Below are positions 8,800 through 16,369 of a stretch of DNA of 64,000 bases, piece after piece. Every line of letters starts with the position of its first letter. The stretch's first letter is position 1. The position numbers and the translations under genes were made by a program. The DNA is from Verrucosispora sp. NA02020 (GTDB taxonomy: Bacteria > Actinomycetota > Actinomycetes > Mycobacteriales > Micromonosporaceae), in NCBI RefSeq assembly GCF_013364215.1, contig NZ_CP054923.1, forward strand, positions 1,736,001 through 1,800,000. Direction: 5' to 3'. The notes below the pieces were generated by a model. It did not search any database. It was given only the letters and a program-made list of their open reading frames with translations, and was not told the DNA's origin.

Positions 8800-9603
8800 G
8801 TGCGTATCGCTCGTTTCGCTCATGCCAAGGGAATGTCGTTCGGGGTCGTCGAGGGGGAGCCGGAGGCGGGCCCGCAGGGGCTGACCGTCGCCGAGATCAC
8901 CGGACACCCGTTCGGCCAGATCACGTTCAGCGGCGTCCGGTGGGCGCTGTCCGACGTCCGCCTGCTCTCCCCGATCCTGCCCAGCAAGGTGGTCTGTGTC
9001 GGCCGCAACTACGCCGAGCACGCCGCCGAGCACGGCAACGAGGTACCGAAGGAGCCGCTGCTCTTCCTCAAGCCCTCCACCTCCGTCATCGGCCCCCGGG
9101 ACGCGATCCGCCTGCCCGAGTTCAGCAAGCAGGTCGAGCACGAGGCGGAACTGGCCGTGGTGATCGGGGCGCCGGGCGCCCGTCGCGCCGACCGGGCCGC
9201 CGCCGAACGGGCGATCTTCGGCTACACCTGCGCCAACGACGTCACCGCCCGGGACCTCCAGCGGTCCGACAGCCAGTGGACCCGGGCCAAGGGGTTCGAC
9301 TCCTTCTGCCCGATCGGTCCGTGGATCACCACCGGGCTCGACGTCACCGATCTGGAGATCCGCTGCGAGGTGGGACGCGACCCGGAGGAGATGGAGGTCC
9401 GGCAGCTCGGCCGTACCCGGGACATGGTCTTCGACGTGCCGGCCCTGGTGTCGTACGTGTCGCACGTGATGACGCTGCTGCCGGGCGACATCGTCCTGAC
9501 CGGCACCCCGGCGGGGGTTAGCCCGATCACGGAGGGGGATACGGTGGCCGTCCGGATCCAGGGGATCGGTGAGTTGACCAACCCTGTCGTGTCCGCGACC
9601 TGA
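8800..9603 (+). CDS. Fumarylacetoacetate hydrolase family protein
   Basis: 267 residues. The family core is intact: CVGRNYAEHAAEHG near 66, LFLKPSTSVIGP near 88, metal ligands in EHEAELAVVI (about 114-123) and ANDVTARDLQ, and the closing LTGTPAGVSP near 233. These enzymes cleave or isomerise acylpyruvate-type compounds; the usual label is 2-hydroxyhepta-2,4-diene-1,7-dioate isomerase, but acylpyruvase or oxaloacetate decarboxylase activity is as likely. In related actinobacteria gltX follows this gene; here the tRNA cluster follows directly. Confidence 0.88.
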   Translation: MRIARFAHAKGMSFGVVEGEPEAGPQGLTVAEITGHPFGQITFSGVRWALSDVRLLSPILPSKVVCVGRNYAEHAAEHGNEVPKEPLLFLKPSTSVIGPRDAIRLPEFSKQVEHEAELAVVIGAPGARRADRAAAERAIFGYTCANDVTARDLQRSDSQWTRAKGFDSFCPIGPWITTGLDVTDLEIRCEVGRDPEEMEVRQLGRTRDMVFDVPALVSYVSHVMTLLPGDIVLTGTPAGVSPITEGDTVAVRIQGIGELTNPVVSAT

Positions 9604-9667
9604 CCGCCGTTTACGCAGCTCAAGGGCGGTTTGGGGAAGTTGATTTGGCCCGTCGGTGCCGGGAGGG

Positions 9668-9673
9668 TAGAGT
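9668..9673 (+). promoter_or_regulatory. -10 element of tRNA-Gln promoter
   Basis: TAGAGT, 27 nt before the mature 5' end, with TTGGCC as a possible -35 at a 17-nt spacing. Confidence 0.55.
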
Positions 9674-9699
9674 TTGCTCCCGGCACCGCAAGGGGCCAA

Positions 9700-9771
9700 T
9701 GGGGTATGGGGTAATTGGCAGCCCAACTGATTCTGGTTCAGTTAGTCTAGGTTCGAGTCCTGGTACCCCAG
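9700..9771 (+). tRNA. tRNA-Gln (anticodon CTG)
   Basis: A full cloverleaf: acceptor arms TGGGGTA/TACCCCA, anticodon stem ACTGA/TCAGT around the loop TTCTGGT with CTG at positions 34-36, T-arm with GGTTCGAGTCC, and discriminator G. CCA is not encoded. It is the first of three tRNA genes here. Confidence 0.96.
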
Positions 9772-9860
9772 CGCAACCGCGATTCGCACGAATCGAGGTC
9801 GCTGGATTCTGGTGGAGTTCAGCACCGATGTCCCGCAGGGGACCCGGTCACGAATTCTGG

Positions 9861-9866
9861 TAGAGT
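9861..9866 (+). promoter_or_regulatory. -10 element of first tRNA-Glu promoter
   Basis: TAGAGT inside the string TTCTGGTAGAGTT. A near copy, TTCTGGTGGAGTT, lies 44 nt upstream and looks like a decayed duplicate. Confidence 0.5.
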
Positions 9867-9907
9867 TTGGCGGCACCACCGCGAGGTGGTGTCGCACAGT
9901 GTGTTCT

Positions 9908-9980
9908 GGCCCCGTCGTCTAGCGGCCCAGGACGCCGCCCTCTCAAGGCGGTAGCGCCGGTTCGAATCCGGTCGGGGCTA
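9908..9980 (+). tRNA. tRNA-Glu (anticodon CTC), copy 1
   Basis: A 73-nt cloverleaf with anticodon stem CCGCC/GGCGG and loop CTCTCAA (anticodon CTC). The T-arm contains GGTTCGAATCC. The discriminator A is followed by CAA, so CCA is not encoded. It is identical over its length to the copy at 10344-10416. Confidence 0.96.
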
Positions 9981-9995
9981 CAAGAGATTCAGGTA

Positions 9996-10026
9996 ACGGC
10001 TCGTCCCGCTCCGCGGGTCGGGCCGT
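9996..10026 (+). terminator. Terminator after tRNA-Glu copy 1
   Basis: An imperfect 13-bp stem (ACGGCTCGTCCCG with CGGGTCGGGCCGT; one mismatch, one G-U) with a 5-nt loop, followed by TT. Confidence 0.6.
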
Positions 10027-10055
10027 TTCGCTGTGTGCTGCCGTCCTGCGCCGGC

Positions 10056-10165
10056 CCGGCGTGCCGGCCATCCCGCATGCCGGCCTTCTGCATGCCGGCC
10101 ATCCTGTGTGCTGGCCCGCTGCCGTGCCGCCATCCTGTGTGCTGGCTCCCTGCGTGCCAGCCTTG
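10056..10165. repeat. Degenerate tandem repeats
   Basis: Alternating blocks of GCATGCCGGCC and CATCCTGTGTGCTGGC. The latter is exact at 10100-10115 and 10131-10146 (31-bp offset), with diverged copies on both sides. Confidence 0.6.
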
Positions 10166-10295
10166 GGGGCGGGTGCGACTGACTGCTGGCCCCCCGCCCG
10201 GCCCGGTGTCGGTTCACCCGATCGGGTGACATCGCCCCCGGCCTGGCCCGACGGCGGCGTCCCACCCCAGATTCCGTCGTCGAGAGGGACGCCGC

Positions 10296-10301
10296 TAGAC
10301 T
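10296..10301 (+). promoter_or_regulatory. -10 element of second tRNA-Glu promoter
   Basis: TAGACT, 43 nt before the mature 5' end, similar in distance to the element of copy 1. Confidence 0.5.
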
Positions 10302-10343
10302 ACTGCCGCACCGCCCGCGAGGGTGGTGAACCAGGAAAGTCTT

Positions 10344-10416
10344 GGCCCCGTCGTCTAGCGGCCCAGGACGCCGCCCTCTCAAGGCGGTAGCGCCGGTTCG
10401 AATCCGGTCGGGGCTA
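10344..10416 (+). tRNA. tRNA-Glu (anticodon CTC), copy 2
   Basis: Identical in its 73 nt to the copy at 9908-9980. Here the discriminator A is followed by CCA, so the 3' CCA end is encoded, unlike copy 1. A strong terminator follows. Confidence 0.96.
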
Positions 10417-10423
10417 CCACACC

Positions 10424-10456
10424 GAAGCCCGTCTCGCCCCGCGCGAGGCGGGCTTC
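10424..10456 (+). terminator. Terminator after tRNA-Glu copy 2
   Basis: A 13-bp stem GAAGCCCGTCTCG / CGAGGCGGGCTTC with one G-U pair and a 7-nt loop. Confidence 0.75.
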
Positions 10457-10516
10457 TCCCGTCGCACCCCCCACCATCCGCACGTCCACGCCACCCTCAG
10501 GTCGACCCTTCGGCGA

Positions 10517-10577
10517 GTTGACCAAGAAGTTCGCGTCAGGATCCGCCCCTCCCGAAGGTGCAAACTTCTTGATCAAC
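10517..10577. repeat. Inverted repeat with 15-bp arms
   Basis: Arms GTTGACCAAGAAGTT (10517-10531) and AACTTCTTGATCAAC (10563-10577) match at 14 of 15 positions around a 31-nt centre. It is AT-richer than the surroundings and looks like a dispersed palindromic element rather than a simple terminator. Confidence 0.65.
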
Positions 10578-10596
10578 CGAGGAGAGGGCGGGCGGA

Positions 10597-10635
10597 GGGG
10601 AGAGGGGGGAGGGTGGGAGGGAGGGAGTGGGAGGG
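10597..10635 (+). other. Purine tract with G-quadruplex potential
   Basis: Part of an almost pure G/A run (about 10577-10635) with six or more groups of three or more G separated by one to three bases, ending next to the ndgR stop codon. The G-rich strand is the template strand for ndgR, so a folded structure could stall polymerase leaving that gene. Confidence 0.55.
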
Positions 10636-11334
10636 TTAGAGGCCGGAGAGGCGTTGGCCGGCGCGGACGACGGCCATGGCGTGGCGTTCGCCGGGGCGGC
10701 GGCCGAGACGCTCGATGGGGCCGGAGATGCTGATCGCCGCGATGACCCGGCCGGTGCGGTCCCGGATCGGTGCGGAGACACTCGCCACACCGGCCTCGCG
10801 TTCGGCGACGCTCTGCGCCCAGCCCCGGCGGCGTACCTCGGCGAGGGTGCGGCCGGTGAACTTGGACCGCGGTAGCAGTGGCATCACCGCCTCGGGTGGC
10901 TCCCAGGCGAGCAGGATCTGCGCCGCCGAACCGGCCACCATCGGCAGCACCGACCCCACCGGGACGGTGTCCCGCAGCCCGCTGGCGCGCTCGGCGGCGG
11001 CCACGCAGATCCGTTCGTCCGCCCGGCGCAGGTAGAGCTGTGCGCTCTCGCCGGTGGCGTCGCGCAGGGCGGCCAGCAGTGGCTCGGCGGCGGTCAGCAG
11101 CACGTCCGGTGCGGCGTTCGCCAGTTCGCCCAGGCGTGGCCCGGGACGCCAGCGGCCCTGGGTGTCCCGGACCAGCATCCGGTGGATCTCCAGCGCCTGT
11201 GCCAGCCGGTGCGCGGTGGCCCGGGGCAGCTTGGTGCGTTCAACGAGTTCGGCCAGGCTGGCGCCGTCGACACAGGCGGCCAGGATGACCACCGCCTTGT
11301 CGAGAACGCCGACACCGCTCATACTGTGTCCCAC
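10636..11334 (-). CDS. ndgR: IclR-family regulator NdgR
   Basis: 232 residues. An N-terminal winged helix-turn-helix (SLAELVERTKLPRATAHRLA, about 24-43) is followed by the IclR effector domain. The start SGVGVLDKA and the position divergent to leuC match NdgR of Streptomyces, which controls leuCD and other amino-acid genes (established for that genus). Repression or activation of leuCD by this copy is inference. The GTG at 11334 is preferred: TAAATT lies 7 nt upstream (leaderless geometry) and the N-terminal length matches relatives; the ATG at 11322 is the alternative. Confidence 0.9.
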   Translation of the reverse strand: MGHSMSGVGVLDKAVVILAACVDGASLAELVERTKLPRATAHRLAQALEIHRMLVRDTQGRWRPGPRLGELANAAPDVLLTAAEPLLAALRDATGESAQLYLRRADERICVAAAERASGLRDTVPVGSVLPMVAGSAAQILLAWEPPEAVMPLLPRSKFTGRTLAEVRRRGWAQSVAEREAGVASVSAPIRDRTGRVIAAISISGPIERLGRRPGERHAMAVVRAGQRLSGL

Positions 11335-11341
11335 AAGCCGA

Positions 11342-11347
11342 AATTTA
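11342..11347 (-). promoter_or_regulatory. -10 element of ndgR
   Basis: TAAATT on the minus strand, 7 nt before the ndgR GTG. It lies only 12 bp from the oppositely directed leuC -10 element, so the two promoters overlap in their -35 regions. Confidence 0.55.
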
Positions 11348-11359
11348 CCTCCCAGAATT

Positions 11360-11365
11360 TAGGAT
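11360..11365 (+). promoter_or_regulatory. -10 element of leuC (leaderless)
   Basis: TAGGAT exactly 6 nt before the leuC ATG. The segment 11340-11362 contains two AATTTA strings, and an NdgR operator would be expected here; binding is inference. Confidence 0.6.
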
Positions 11366-11371
11366 GTCCAG

Positions 11372-12817
11372 ATGGTGGGAGTCACTCCTGAGCCGAGGAC
11401 CCTGGCCGAGAAGGTCTGGGACGCGCACGTGGTCCGATCCGCCGATGGTGAGCCCGATCTGCTCTTCATCGACCTGCACCTGCTGCACGAGGTGACCAGC
11501 CCGCAGGCCTTCGACGGGCTGCGGCTCGCCGGCCGGCAGGTGCGCCGTACCGACCTCACGCTCGCGACCGAGGATCACAACACCCCGACCGGGTACGCCG
11601 ATCCCTCGTTCCGGCAGCGCCGTGGTGACCTGCTCACCATCGCCGACCCCACCTCCCGGACGCAGATCGAGACGCTGCGCCGCAACTGCGCCGAGTTCGG
11701 CGTGAAGCTGCACCCGCTGGGCGACGAGAACCAGGGCATCGTGCACGTCATCGGGCCGCAGCTCGGGCTCACCCAGCCCGGCATGACGATCGTCTGCGGC
11801 GACTCGCACACCGCCACCCACGGCGCGTTCGGTGCGTTGGCGTTCGGCATCGGCACCAGTGAGGTCGAACACGTCCTGGCCACCCAGACGCTGCCGCAGG
11901 GCCGCCCCAAGACGATGGCGGTCACCGTCAACGGCCAGCTCCGTCCCGGTGTCACCGCCAAGGACCTGGTCCTCGCGCTGATCACGAAGGTGGGCACCGG
12001 CGGCGGGCGCGGGCACATCGTGGAGTACCGGGGCGAGGCGATCCGGGCGTTGTCGATGGAAGGCCGGATGACCATCGCCAACATGTCCATCGAGTGGGGC
12101 GCCAAGGCCGGCATGATCGCGCCGGACGAGACCACCTTCGCGTACCTGAAGGGGCGGCCGAACGCGCCGGCCGGCGCGGACTGGGACGCCGCGGTCGCGT
12201 ACTGGCGGACGCTGCCCACCGACGAGGGCGCGACGTTCGACGCCGAGGTGACGCTGGACGCCGCCGAGATCACGCCGTTCGTCACCTGGGGCACCAACCC
12301 GGGTCAGGGTGCGCCGCTGGGCGCGGCGGTGCCGAACCCGGACGACTTCGGCACCGAGCCCGAGCGGGCCGCGGCCCGTCGTGCCCTGGAGTACATGGAC
12401 CTGCGGCCCGGTACGCCGCTGCGGGACCTCTCGGTGGACGTGGTCTTCGTCGGCTCCTGCACCAACGGCCGGCTGGAGGACCTGCGGGCCGCCGCCGACG
12501 TGCTGCGCGGCCACCAGGTCGCCGACGGCGTACGCATGCTGGTGGTGCCGGGCTCCGCCGCGGTACGCGAGGCCGCCGAGTCCGAGGGGCTGGACAAGGT
12601 CTTCACCGACGCGGGCGCCGAGTGGCGTTTCGCCGGCTGCTCGATGTGCCTGGGCATGAACCCGGACACGCTCTCCCCGGGTCAGCGGTCCGCCTCCACC
12701 TCCAACCGGAACTTCGAGGGCCGGCAGGGCCGGGGTGGGCGTACCCACCTGGTGAGCCCGCCGGTCGCCGCCGCCACCGCCGTGGCCGGCCGGCTGGCCG
12801 CCCCCGCCGACCTGTAG
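11372..12817 (+). CDS. leuC: 3-isopropylmalate dehydratase large subunit
   Basis: 481 residues, standard length. With LeuD it interconverts 2- and 3-isopropylmalate in leucine synthesis. Family motifs: HDDHNTP-type EDHNTPTG near 69, [20 protein letters not shown] near 145, and three 4Fe-4S cysteines ([13 protein letters not shown] and the pair in [10 protein letters not shown]). The ATG follows a leaderless-type promoter. leuD starts 16 bp downstream with AGAAGGGC as its ribosome-binding region, so the two form one operon. Confidence 0.98.
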   Translation: MVGVTPEPRTLAEKVWDAHVVRSADGEPDLLFIDLHLLHEVTSPQAFDGLRLAGRQVRRTDLTLATEDHNTPTGYADPSFRQRRGDLLTIADPTSRTQIETLRRNCAEFGVKLHPLGDENQGIVHVIGPQLGLTQPGMTIVCGDSHTATHGAFGALAFGIGTSEVEHVLATQTLPQGRPKTMAVTVNGQLRPGVTAKDLVLALITKVGTGGGRGHIVEYRGEAIRALSMEGRMTIANMSIEWGAKAGMIAPDETTFAYLKGRPNAPAGADWDAAVAYWRTLPTDEGATFDAEVTLDAAEITPFVTWGTNPGQGAPLGAAVPNPDDFGTEPERAAARRALEYMDLRPGTPLRDLSVDVVFVGSCTNGRLEDLRAAADVLRGHQVADGVRMLVVPGSAAVREAAESEGLDKVFTDAGAEWRFAGCSMCLGMNPDTLSPGQRSASTSNRNFEGRQGRGGRTHLVSPPVAAATAVAGRLAAPADL

Positions 12818-12833
12818 AGAAGGGCTGCGACAG

Positions 12834-13421
12834 ATGGACAAGTTCACCGTGCACACCGGCACCGCCGTGCCGCTGCGTCGGTCCGACGTGGACACGGATC
12901 AGATCATCCCGGCGGTGTACCTCAAGCGGGTGACCCGTACCGGATTCGCCGACGGGTTGTTCAGCGCGTGGCGGGAGGACCCGGGATTCGTCCTCAACGA
13001 TGAATCATATTCGGGTGCCTCGATTCTGGTGGCCGGTCCGGAGTTCGGCACCGGGTCGTCGCGGGAGCACGCCGTGTGGGCGTTGCGCGACTTCGGCTTC
13101 CAGGTGGTGATCTCGCCGCGCTTCGGTGACATCTTCCGGGGCAACGCCCTCAAGGAGGGTCTGCTGCCGGTCGAGTTGGAATTGAAAGCCGTCGAGGAGA
13201 TCTGGGCCCTGGTGGAGTCCGACCCGAAGGCCGCCATCACCGTCGACCTCGCCGCTCGGCAGGTCCAGGCGGGCGGATCCACGTGGTCGTTCCCCCTCGA
13301 CGACTTCAGCCGCTGGCGGCTGATGGAGGGCTTGGACGACATTGGACTCACCCTTCGCCACGAGTCGCAGATCAGTGCTTTCGAGGGCACCCGACCCCCC
13401 TTCCTGCCCCGCGTCGCCTAG
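12834..13421 (+). CDS. leuD: 3-isopropylmalate dehydratase small subunit
   Basis: 195 residues. It carries the swivelling aconitase domain with [13 protein letters not shown] near 18 and [14 protein letters not shown] near 68, the substrate-binding loop. It forms a heterodimer with LeuC and is co-transcribed with it. A strong terminator follows 25 bp after the stop, separating it from the HU gene. Confidence 0.98.
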   Translation: MDKFTVHTGTAVPLRRSDVDTDQIIPAVYLKRVTRTGFADGLFSAWREDPGFVLNDESYSGASILVAGPEFGTGSSREHAVWALRDFGFQVVISPRFGDIFRGNALKEGLLPVELELKAVEEIWALVESDPKAAITVDLAARQVQAGGSTWSFPLDDFSRWRLMEGLDDIGLTLRHESQISAFEGTRPPFLPRVA

Positions 13422-13446
13422 CCGTTCACCCGGCTTCGTCGCCGAT

Positions 13447-13479
13447 TTCGCCCCCTCCGGTGCCACCGGTGGGGGCGAA
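13447..13479 (+). terminator. Terminator after leuCD
   Basis: A 9-bp stem TTCGCCCCC / GGGGGCGAA enclosing a second short CCGG/CCGG hairpin. A run of six T lies about 20 bp further on. Confidence 0.75.
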
Positions 13480-13593
13480 TCCGTTACGACACAAGGGCTT
13501 TTTTCCACCGAATGTTTGTGTCCGGGCAGCACAGGGCATACCGTGCGCGCAGAATGGCTCGCGTCGAGTCAGTTGCACAATCAGGAGGAAGTA

Positions 13594-14250
13594 GTGAACA
13601 AGGCCGAGCTCATCGAGGCGCTCGCCGTTCGCCTGGGGGACCGGAAAACGGCGACGGCCGCGCTCGACGCGGTCCTCGCTGAGGTCCAGGCGGCGGTCAC
13701 CAAGGGCGAGAAGGTGGCGATCACCGGATTCGGGGCGTTCGAGAAGCGCGTACGGGGCGCGCGAACAGCCCGCAACCCGCGTACCGGGGAGGCGGTGAAG
13801 GTCAAGAAGACCTCGGTGCCGACCTTCCGTCCGGGCGCCGGGTTCAAGGAGATGGTGGCCAACGGCAAGGTGCCGAAGGCCACGGCGGCGGCGAAGAAGA
13901 CCGCCGCGGCCACCGCCAAGACCACCGGTGCGAAGGCGACCGGTGCGAAGGCGACGGGTGCGAAGGCGACCGCTGCCAAGAAGACGACCACGGCGAAGGC
14001 CACCGCGGCAAAGAAGACGACCGCCACGAAGACCACGGCGGCGGCGAAGAAGACGACCGCGGCCAAGGCGACCAAGACCACCGCCGCGGCCAAGAAGGCG
14101 ACCGCCACGAAGACGACCGCCACGAAGAAGGCCGCCCCGGCGAAGAAGACCGCCACGGCGTCCAAGGCCACCGCGGCCAAGAAGACCGCGACGGCCAAGA
14201 AGGCACCGGCGAAGAAGGCGCCGGCCAGGAAGAGCGCGACCCGGCGCTGA
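13594..14250 (+). CDS. hupS: HU-family nucleoid protein with Lys/Ala tail
   Basis: 218 residues. Residues 1-91 are a complete HU domain (NKAELIEAL start, [20 protein letters not shown] arm). The remaining 125 residues are a histone-H1-like tail of KKTT/AAKK/AKAT repeats, as in HupS of Streptomyces and HupB of mycobacteria. It binds and compacts DNA; the tail gives extra, sequence-independent DNA contact. The GTG at 13594 has a perfect AGGAGG 5 nt upstream; reading further upstream enters non-coding DNA. It lies right after leuCD, as in mycobacteria. Confidence 0.96.
   Translation: MNKAELIEALAVRLGDRKTATAALDAVLAEVQAAVTKGEKVAITGFGAFEKRVRGARTARNPRTGEAVKVKKTSVPTFRPGAGFKEMVANGKVPKATAAAKKTAAATAKTTGAKATGAKATGAKATAAKKTTTAKATAAKKTTATKTTAAAKKTTAAKATKTTAAAKKATATKTTATKKAAPAKKTATASKATAAKKTATAKKAPAKKAPARKSATRR
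13924..13968 (+). repeat. 15-bp tandem repeat in HU tail
   Basis: Three units of ACCGGTGCGAAGGCG (third with one change) encode TGAKA three times. It is a likely site of length change by slippage. Confidence 0.75.
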
Positions 14251-14263
14251 GCCGGTCGTACGA

Positions 14264-14295
14264 CGAGGGCGTCCGCCGCACGGCGGGCGCCCTCG
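14264..14295 (+). terminator. Terminator after HU gene
   Basis: A 15-bp stem CGAGGGCGTCCGCCG / CGGCGGGCGCCCTCG with one G-U pair and a tight loop, 13 bp after the stop. Confidence 0.8.
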
Positions 14296-14407
14296 CCATG
14301 TCCGTCGGGTCCGCGCACCGAGGTGCGAGTCCGGTATCCGACGGGCGTTGACGGGGCGGGGTACGACGCCCAGAATCGCCGGACCACCCCTCGGCGAAAG
14401 AGGAACC

Positions 14408-16357
14408 GTGCTGCGTCACCGCCATCTCGGTACCGCCACCCTGGCCCTCGGTCTCGTCGTCCTGACCGACGTGCTGCGGGTCTTCCTGCCGTCGGTCATC
14501 ACCATCTTCGGGCAGGCCGCGTCGACCCCGGCCGAGCTGCTCGGGGCGTTCGCCCTCGGCTGGTTCGTGCTGGCGCTCGCCGCACCGCCGCTCGTCCGGC
14601 TGGTCGGCGGCCACGTCGTCGGCGTGGTCGCCGTGGCGTTGCTGGGCGTCGCCCGGCTCGCCCTCACCGCCGGCCCCGGCGGGTACGCGCAGCTCTGGCT
14701 GGCCGGCGCCGGTCTGCTCGCCGGTCTGGTGTGGCTCGCCGCGACGGCGGCCCGGGGCGAGCGCGCGGTACCCGGACTGGCGCTCGGACTGGCCGCCGCG
14801 GCGCTCGGGCACGTGCTGGTCGGCACGTACGACCTGGTCTGGCGGGGGAGTTGGTCGGCGTGGGTGGCCGGTGGCGCGATGGTGGTGGCGCTGCTCGCCG
14901 GTGAGGTCCTGCTCGCCCGTCGTCCCGGCACGTCCACGCCGGTGCCGCACGGCCGGGCGTGGTTGCTCGCCGGGCCGGCGCTGCTGCTGGGCGGCATGGT
15001 GGCGCTGTCACCGGCGGTGGTGGGCACCGCGACGTCCTACTGGTTCGGCGCGGCGGGCACCGCCTCGACGCCGCTGTTCGCGTTCGCGCCGCTCGGAGTG
15101 ACGCTCGCGGTGTTCCTGCTCGCCGCCCTGACTCCGTCCCGGCCGCGCGCCCGGCCGGTGTGGCCGGGGCTGCTGCTGGCCGGGACGCTGCTGTTCGGGT
15201 ACGGCCCGCCGTCGCTGCTGACCGTCGCCGCCCTGCTCGGCGCCGCCGGTCTGGGCGGCTGCCTGGCGCTGGCCGACGGTGCCGCCGTGCCGTCGGCGCG
15301 GGCCGCGACCCGCCGGGGGTACGCGGCGGTGGGCGGCATGCTCGTCTTCGCGGTCGTCTCGGTGCTCTACTACGCCGCCTACGACCTGGGCTATCCCAAC
15401 GGGTGGCTACCGGTCCTGGTGGCCGTGCTGACCGGCCTGATCGCGTTTCAGGGCGGTTCACGGCCCCGCCCGGCCACCGCACCGGCCACCGAGGAGTTCG
15501 TCGCTCCAGCGGCTGCTCCGGCCGTCGAGGGGTCCACCACGTACGGTCGGCTGCCCACGGTGCCGATCGCCGTGCTCGCCGCACTGACCGCCTTCGCCGC
15601 CGCGGTGATACACGAGCCGTGGCCGGTGGCGACCAATCGGCCGGGCCCGCCGGAGCAGGTACGCGTGGTGGCCTACAACATCCGGATGGGCTTCGGCATG
15701 GACGGCCGGTTCGACCTGCCCGCGTTGGAACGGGCGGTGCGGGGGGCCGACGTGGTGGCGCTCAGCGAGGTGGACCGGGGCTGGCTGCTCAACGGCGGCC
15801 ACGACACCCTGCACCTGCTCTCGGACCGCCTGGGCCTGCCCTACGTCTTCGCGCCGGCCGCCGACGCGCTCTGGGGCGACGCGGTGCTCAGCCGGTGGCC
15901 GGTGGACCGGGCCCGGACCCGCGTGCTGCCCGCCGTGGGCGCACCCACCGGCGCGCAGGCGCTCGGCGTCACCGTGGACTTCAGCGAGGGCGTACGCCTG
16001 GCCGTGGTGAGCACGCACCTGCAACCGCCGCCCGGCGCGGATCCGGTGGTGCAGGCCCGTGCCGTCGCCGAGTTCGCCACCGGGTACGCCGACGGTCTGC
16101 CGCTGGTGGTCGCCGGTGACTTCAACACCGAGCCGGGCGACCCGGCGTTCGCCGCGTTCACCGGCGCCGGTCTGGTCGACGCGTTCGCCGCCGCCCGCCC
16201 GCTGGCGACCAGCCCGGCCGACGACCCGCGTCAGCAGATCGACCACGTCTTCGTCTCACCCGACCTGGTCGCCTCGGACGCCGTCGCGACACCCGGCACC
16301 GCCAGCGACCACCTGCCGGTCGCGGTCACCCTCACCCTGCCCGGCGGTGCGGGCTGA
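14408..16357 (+). CDS. Polytopic membrane protein with EEP phosphatase/nuclease domain
   Basis: 649 residues. About ten to twelve hydrophobic segments span residues 8-345 and one more lies near 395-412. The C-terminal third (about 430-645) is an endonuclease/exonuclease/phosphatase domain with VVAYNIRMGF, the metal-binding glutamate in VVALSEVDRG, VAGDFNTEPGD and the closing ASDHLPV. Topology places the catalytic domain outside the cytoplasm if the last segment is crossed. The substrate is unknown; a lipid head group or extracellular nucleic acid is possible. The GTG at 14408 has AGAGGA 4 nt upstream. It converges on mutT1 with a 12-bp gap. Confidence 0.88.
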   Translation: MLRHRHLGTATLALGLVVLTDVLRVFLPSVITIFGQAASTPAELLGAFALGWFVLALAAPPLVRLVGGHVVGVVAVALLGVARLALTAGPGGYAQLWLAGAGLLAGLVWLAATAARGERAVPGLALGLAAAALGHVLVGTYDLVWRGSWSAWVAGGAMVVALLAGEVLLARRPGTSTPVPHGRAWLLAGPALLLGGMVALSPAVVGTATSYWFGAAGTASTPLFAFAPLGVTLAVFLLAALTPSRPRARPVWPGLLLAGTLLFGYGPPSLLTVAALLGAAGLGGCLALADGAAVPSARAATRRGYAAVGGMLVFAVVSVLYYAAYDLGYPNGWLPVLVAVLTGLIAFQGGSRPRPATAPATEEFVAPAAAPAVEGSTTYGRLPTVPIAVLAALTAFAAAVIHEPWPVATNRPGPPEQVRVVAYNIRMGFGMDGRFDLPALERAVRGADVVALSEVDRGWLLNGGHDTLHLLSDRLGLPYVFAPAADALWGDAVLSRWPVDRARTRVLPAVGAPTGAQALGVTVDFSEGVRLAVVSTHLQPPPGADPVVQARAVAEFATGYADGLPLVVAGDFNTEPGDPAFAAFTGAGLVDAFAAARPLATSPADDPRQQIDHVFVSPDLVASDAVATPGTASDHLPVAVTLTLPGGAG

Positions 16358-16369
16358 CGTCGGAGCGGG

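Larger units (their letters stand above)
9981..10343. other. Spacer between the two tRNA-Glu genes
   Basis: 363 bp without a credible gene. It holds a terminator for tRNA-Glu copy 1, a stretch of degenerate short repeats built on CATCCTGTGTGCTGGC and GCATGCCGGCC (about 10056-10165), and the promoter of copy 2. Confidence 0.6.

Noticed and set aside
10056..10165. Possible CRISPR array
   Set aside because: Units are too short and degenerate, lack unique spacers of constant size, and no cas gene is near.
13928..14407. Arg/Pro-rich in-frame extension before the EEP membrane protein, running through the HU gene
   Set aside because: It is the alternate frame of the HU tail repeats and crosses the HU terminator; the GTG at 14408 has its own ribosome-binding site.
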